From: Actinomycetes bacterium
GTDB lineage: Bacteria > Actinomycetota > Actinomycetes > Propionibacteriales > Nocardioidaceae
Length of the DNA stretch: 10,168 nucleotides
Direction of reading: 5' to 3'
NCBI GenBank assembly: GCA_029779385.1
Contig: JAKPAQ010000159.1
Location: 1-10,168, forward strand
Shown: positions 7,724 through 10,168 of the stretch, one piece after another
Layout: every line of letters begins with the position of its first letter
Numbering within the stretch: the stretch's first letter is position 1
The notes under the pieces: model-generated
Databases searched by the model: none
What the model was told of the DNA's origin: nothing
What the model saw: only the letters and a program-made list of their open reading frames with translations
Translations under genes and position numbers: made by a program

Positions 7724-8653
7724 CTATTCGCCACCTCTAGCGGGGCGATGGTCAGCGAGAATTAGCGGGATCTTGTGGCGCAAATGGAACGGCAGTGCAC
7801 TCACCAATACCAACGCCACAAAGCCGCTGATCAGTTTGTCCAGCACGCTCACAATCCAGTTTGCGAACGTAATGGCCGCCGCGAGGCTGTGAAATACGTT
7901 CTCGGAAAGTTCGGCAAAGGCGTCATGGCCAACACGGTCTTGTCCGTTCAGGACTGCGAGCACCAACGGCACCGCCACCAACGTGCAAACCGTTGCAGTC
8001 AGCAGATTGAGCAAGAAGAACCGCACCAGCGTCGTGCCCATCCGCCAATTCCTGACGCCATAACCCCAAATCAACGCACCCACCACATTGACTAGGGCGA
8101 ACGGCAGCGAGACCAACCCGCTGCCAATGATGCCAACCACATTGGTCGTGGCCCCAACCGCCGCGCCTCGCCATGGGCCAAGAGCGATCGCCGCGACCGC
8201 AGTGCCGACCATGTCCAGGTGGATGGGGAATTTGAAAAAATCTACGAACTCACGACCCAACATGTTGAGGGCTACACAAGCGATCATGAGAAATGCCGTC
8301 TCTCGAACGCTCGGCTCGCGTTCGGGTACTTCGACTGCGCCGTTTAGGGGCGCGGCCGGAGACTTGCAGGTTTTGATCCACAGATTTACGTCTTCATCGT
8401 TCGCACCCAACACCAGTGCCGCCTCGCGGGCGAGGTCGAGGTTCATGCGGGGACGGCCGCGCCTGAATGTGTCGTAAAGAGTACTGCGAGCCAATCGCGC
8501 CGCGTCCGGTGTTTGGCCTGCTTCGATCCGGCGTTGAACGATCAGGTCGGTAATGCGACTGAACGACGGATTGCCTGCGGTGCGGCGTTGATCTTCCAAC
8601 TGCCGCACGAGGTAGTCCCATTGCCCACCTACGACCTCTTGAGACTGTTTCAC
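7724..8653 (-). CDS. Helix-turn-helix protein with C-terminal multi-pass membrane domain (ECF S-component-like)
   Basis: The 309-residue protein combines two parts. Residues about 31-96 form a lambda-repressor-like helix-turn-helix: FSRITDLIVQRRIEAGQTPD, then ARSTLYDTFRRGRPRMNLD as the recognition and following helices, then LVLGANDEDVNLW, the pattern common in actinobacterial XRE-type regulators. Residues about 117-290 are strongly hydrophobic, with five or six segments. The stretch HLDMVGTAVAAIALGPWRGA (145-164), followed by VGATTNVVG, resembles the first helices of ECF-transporter substrate-binding (S) components, where LDxxGT and GPWxGAxVG are usual. I infer a membrane-tethered regulator with a small-molecule-binding membrane domain; this is not shown. 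The GTG at 8653 was chosen because GAAGGA lies 5 bases upstream. ATG 8704 is in frame but would place the probable -10 box inside the gene. It converges on the GyrI-like remnant with an 8-base gap. Confidence 0.82.
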   Translation of the reverse strand: MKQSQEVVGGQWDYLVRQLEDQRRTAGNPSFSRITDLIVQRRIEAGQTPDAARLARSTLYDTFRRGRPRMNLDLAREAALVLGANDEDVNLWIKTCKSPAAPLNGAVEVPEREPSVRETAFLMIACVALNMLGREFVDFFKFPIHLDMVGTAVAAIALGPWRGAAVGATTNVVGIIGSGLVSLPFALVNVVGALIWGYGVRNWRMGTTLVRFFLLNLLTATVCTLVAVPLVLAVLNGQDRVGHDAFAELSENVFHSLAAAITFANWIVSVLDKLISGFVALVLVSALPFHLRHKIPLILADHRPARGGE

Positions 8654-8694
8654 GCCAATCCTTCTCCCGATCCCCCATGCGTTGTCCCATTTTA
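8654..8694 (-). promoter_or_regulatory. Probable promoter -10 box and ribosome binding site of the HTH-membrane protein gene
   Basis: On the minus strand TAAAAT at 8689-8694 is a good -10 candidate. It would place the transcript start near 8682, about 28 bases before GTG 8653. GAAGGA at 8659-8664 lies 5 bases before that GTG. Together they support the GTG start. No -35 consensus is evident; the place where it would fall is occupied by the inverted repeat described separately. Confidence 0.45.
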
Positions 8695-8725
8695 GGGGCA
8701 GCAAAGGCCGACATCGGGCTGCCCC
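8695..8725. repeat. 8-bp perfect inverted repeat, possible operator or rlmN terminator
   Basis: GGGGCAGC at 8695-8702 pairs perfectly with GCTGCCCC at 8718-8725 across a 15-base loop, which itself contains the palindromic pair CCGA/TCGG around two bases. It lies between rlmN and the HTH-membrane gene, directly upstream of the TAAAAT box. As RNA it would form a strong GC hairpin after rlmN, but no U-tract follows on the minus strand, so a standard intrinsic terminator is not supported. Its position over the -35 region suits a binding site for a repressor, perhaps the HTH protein itself. Confidence 0.55.
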
Positions 8726-8761
8726 GCAAATAATGGACAGCAGGTAAACCGATAACGAAAA

Positions 8762-9907
8762 CTACTCCGAAGCGGCCAACTGGCCACAGGCGGCGTCGAT
8801 GTCACTTCCGCGAGTGTCGCGGATGGTTGTGCTGATGCCTTTGGCTTCGAGTCGGAACACGAACTCGTCCATGTCTTCGTCGCTCGAGCGAGTGAATTTT
8901 GAACCTGGCACCTCGTTGAGTGGGATGAGATTCACGTGCACCCAACCCCAGTCGCCGTAGGCGTTCAGCACGTCGGCCAACAGGTCGGCGCGCCACGCCT
9001 GGTCGTTGATATCGCGCATCATCGCGTATTCGATCGAGACCCGACGCTTGGTGGCCTTCGCGTACTCCCAAGCGGCTTCAACAGTCTCGGCCACACTGAA
9101 CCGAGTATTGATCGGCACCAACTCGTTGCGCAGCTCGTCATCGGGGGCGTGCAGGCTCAGCGCCAGCGTGACCGGACTCCCCTCGGTAGCCAACTGCTTC
9201 ATTCGAGGCACCAAGCCGACCGTCGAAACGGTGATATTTCGCGCGCTCAGCCCAAGTCCGGCAGGCGCCGGCGCGACCATCCGGCGCACGGACTCCACGA
9301 CGGCCTTGTAGTTGGCCATCGGCTCGCCCATGCCCATGAAGACCACGTTCGAAAGTCGGCCTGGGCCGCCCGCAACCGCACCCGAGGACATCTGGTGAGC
9401 GGCGTCCACCACCTGATCGACGATCTCGGCGGTGCTCATATTGCGTTGCAGTCCACCCTGACCGGTCGCACAGAATGGGCACGCCATGCCACAACCGGCC
9501 TGGCTGGACACACAAACTGTGGCCCGATCGCGGTACCGCATCAGCACTGATTCAACTAGCGCCGAATCAAAGAGCCGCCAAAGCGTCTTACGAGTCGTGC
9601 CGGAGTCAGCTTCCAAAACGCGAACCTGCTGAAGCAACTGCGGCAAAAGCGCCTCAACAATCGCGTCGCGATCAGCGGCCGGCAGGTCAGTCATCTCAGC
9701 AGCGTCGCGCTCAAACCGCGCAAAATAATGGTTCGCAACCTGGCGAACTCGAAAAGGTTGTAGCCCTAGTTCGATGGCCGCTGCCTTGCGCTCATCAGTG
9801 GACAAGTCAGCCAAGTGTTTCGGAGCTTTACCGCGACCTTTTGGCGGCGCCATCACCAACGGCAGAGGCTTGGGGTTTACGTCTGCCAGCTCGACCTCAT
9901 TCGCCAT
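8762..9907 (-). CDS. rlmN: Dual-specificity 23S rRNA/tRNA adenine C2-methyltransferase RlmN
   Basis: RlmN is a radical-SAM enzyme that methylates C2 of A2503 in 23S rRNA and, in the bacteria studied, A37 of some tRNAs. The 381-residue protein shows the cluster motif with Cys139, Cys143 and Cys146 ([12 protein letters not shown]). Cys132 in VCVSSQAG corresponds to Cys118 of the E. coli enzyme, and Cys374 in [10 protein letters not shown] to the methyl-carrying Cys355. Also present are FMGMGEPM (190-197), [10 protein letters not shown] (228-237), LALSLHAP (248-255) and LIPLNEVPG (327-335) for SAM and substrate binding. The N-terminal RNA-binding domain spans about 30-100. All catalytic residues are intact. 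It lies downstream of cdsA with a 57-base gap, as in M. tuberculosis. ATG 9907 has no clear Shine-Dalgarno sequence but a well-placed -10 box, suggesting a leaderless message. Confidence 0.97.
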   Translation of the reverse strand: MANEVELADVNPKPLPLVMAPPKGRGKAPKHLADLSTDERKAAAIELGLQPFRVRQVANHYFARFERDAAEMTDLPAADRDAIVEALLPQLLQQVRVLEADSGTTRKTLWRLFDSALVESVLMRYRDRATVCVSSQAGCGMACPFCATGQGGLQRNMSTAEIVDQVVDAAHQMSSGAVAGGPGRLSNVVFMGMGEPMANYKAVVESVRRMVAPAPAGLGLSARNITVSTVGLVPRMKQLATEGSPVTLALSLHAPDDELRNELVPINTRFSVAETVEAAWEYAKATKRRVSIEYAMMRDINDQAWRADLLADVLNAYGDWGWVHVNLIPLNEVPGSKFTRSSDEDMDEFVFRLEAKGISTTIRDTRGSDIDAACGQLAASE

Positions 9908-9920
9908 GGAAACGATTATC
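9908..9920 (-). promoter_or_regulatory. Candidate leaderless promoter (-10 box) of rlmN
   Basis: On the minus strand GATAAT (9915-9920) is followed by 7 bases and then ATG 9907, so transcription would start at or next to the A of the start codon. This is the geometry of leaderless genes, which are common in actinobacteria. There is no convincing Shine-Dalgarno sequence before the ATG and no consensus -35, which agrees with this reading without proving it. Confidence 0.45.
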
Positions 9921-9964
9921 CCATCTAATGGCGAATAAACTGCATCCGGCGAATCTGCCGGGCA

Positions 9965-10168
9965 TCAAACCAGCAGGTACATAACCAGGTAGGCAACCGG
10001 CGCGACGGCGATCAACGAATCGAGTCGATCCATCAGTCCACCGTGGCCTGGCAGCAGGTCACCCATGTCCTTGATGCCGACGTCTCGTTTGATCAACGAC
10101 TCGCACAGATCACCCAAGGTCGCGAAGCAAACCCCGGCGATACCAAGCACTAGTCCGGCCCACCAGGG
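9965..10168 (-). CDS. cdsA: Phosphatidate cytidylyltransferase CdsA, partial (C-terminal 67 residues)
   Basis: The frame enters from the right edge without a start and ends at TGA 9965-9967. CdsA makes CDP-diacylglycerol from phosphatidate and CTP at the cytoplasmic membrane, the branch point for phosphatidylinositol, phosphatidylglycerol and cardiolipin. The visible part has a hydrophobic segment ([19 protein letters not shown]), then the family signature: [11 protein letters not shown], followed by [13 protein letters not shown] with its conserved Asp pair, and a last membrane helix ending YLVMYLLV. The complete proteins have about 270-300 residues, so roughly three quarters lies outside. 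It precedes rlmN, the order seen in M. tuberculosis (Rv2881c-Rv2880c). Confidence 0.96.
   Translation of the reverse strand, partial: PWWAGLVLGIAGVCFATLGDLCESLIKRDVGIKDMGDLLPGHGGLMDRLDSLIAVAPVAYLVMYLLV

Noticed and set aside
8394..8729. 111-codon minus-strand frame overlapping the start of the HTH-membrane gene
   Set aside because: It is out of frame with the HTH gene, extends through its promoter region, and has shadow-like composition; the GTG 8653 frame has the ribosome binding site and a recognisable domain.
8936..9550. 204-codon open frame on the plus strand opposite rlmN
   Set aside because: It is antisense to intact rlmN, and its composition (His, Arg and Gln rich) is that of a shadow frame.
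1..10168. CRISPR arrays, insertion sequences, tRNA or rRNA genes, prophage or toxin-antitoxin genes
   Set aside because: I looked for repeated units, transposase motifs, cloverleaf-like sequence and short gene pairs, and found none; nearly all bases belong to recognisable genes.

Overview
The window comes from an actinobacterium (Actinomycetota) of moderately high GC. The main evidence is gene order. The run dxr, site-2 protease, ispG, DUF4081-type GNAT acetyltransferase is the order I recall from Mycobacterium tuberculosis Rv2870c-Rv2867c, and rlmN next to cdsA matches Rv2880c-Rv2881c. The proteins themselves are typical of actinobacterial family members. I cannot place the genus.

Layout from left to right. 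Almost everything is on the minus strand, so transcription runs from right to left. Positions 1-656 hold the first two thirds of a GNAT acetyltransferase cut by the window edge. Positions 684-4365 hold ispG, rseP/rip1 and dxr, joined by 4-base ATGA overlaps. Positions 4386-6094 hold an ABC-2 type permease and its ATPase, also overlapping by 4 bases. Positions 6126-7315 hold a 154-residue protein that resembles only the start of an AMP-binding (ANL) enzyme, and a crotonase-family protein lacking both catalytic glutamates; these two are linked by a TAATG junction. These eight genes are so closely packed that they could form one long transcript, starting in the short region at 7316-7400.

At 7401-7715 is the only plus-strand gene, a GyrI-like protein destroyed by an internal deletion: its N-terminal half is followed directly, out of frame, by its last codons. 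Convergent to it, 7724-8653 encodes a 309-residue protein with an N-terminal helix-turn-helix and a C-terminal multi-pass membrane domain resembling an ECF-transporter S component. An 8-bp inverted repeat lies just upstream of its probable -10 box. Positions 8762-9907 hold rlmN, and 9965-10168 the end of cdsA, cut by the right edge.

Functionally, dxr and ispG are the second and the penultimate steps of the MEP isoprenoid pathway, CdsA makes CDP-diacylglycerol, and the site-2 protease cleaves membrane-bound anti-sigma factors, so the conserved core concerns lipid precursors and envelope stress. The stretch between rlmN and dxr is the variable part and holds nearly all the unusual content. There are no tRNA or rRNA genes, mobile elements, CRISPR arrays or intergenic stretches over about 110 bases.
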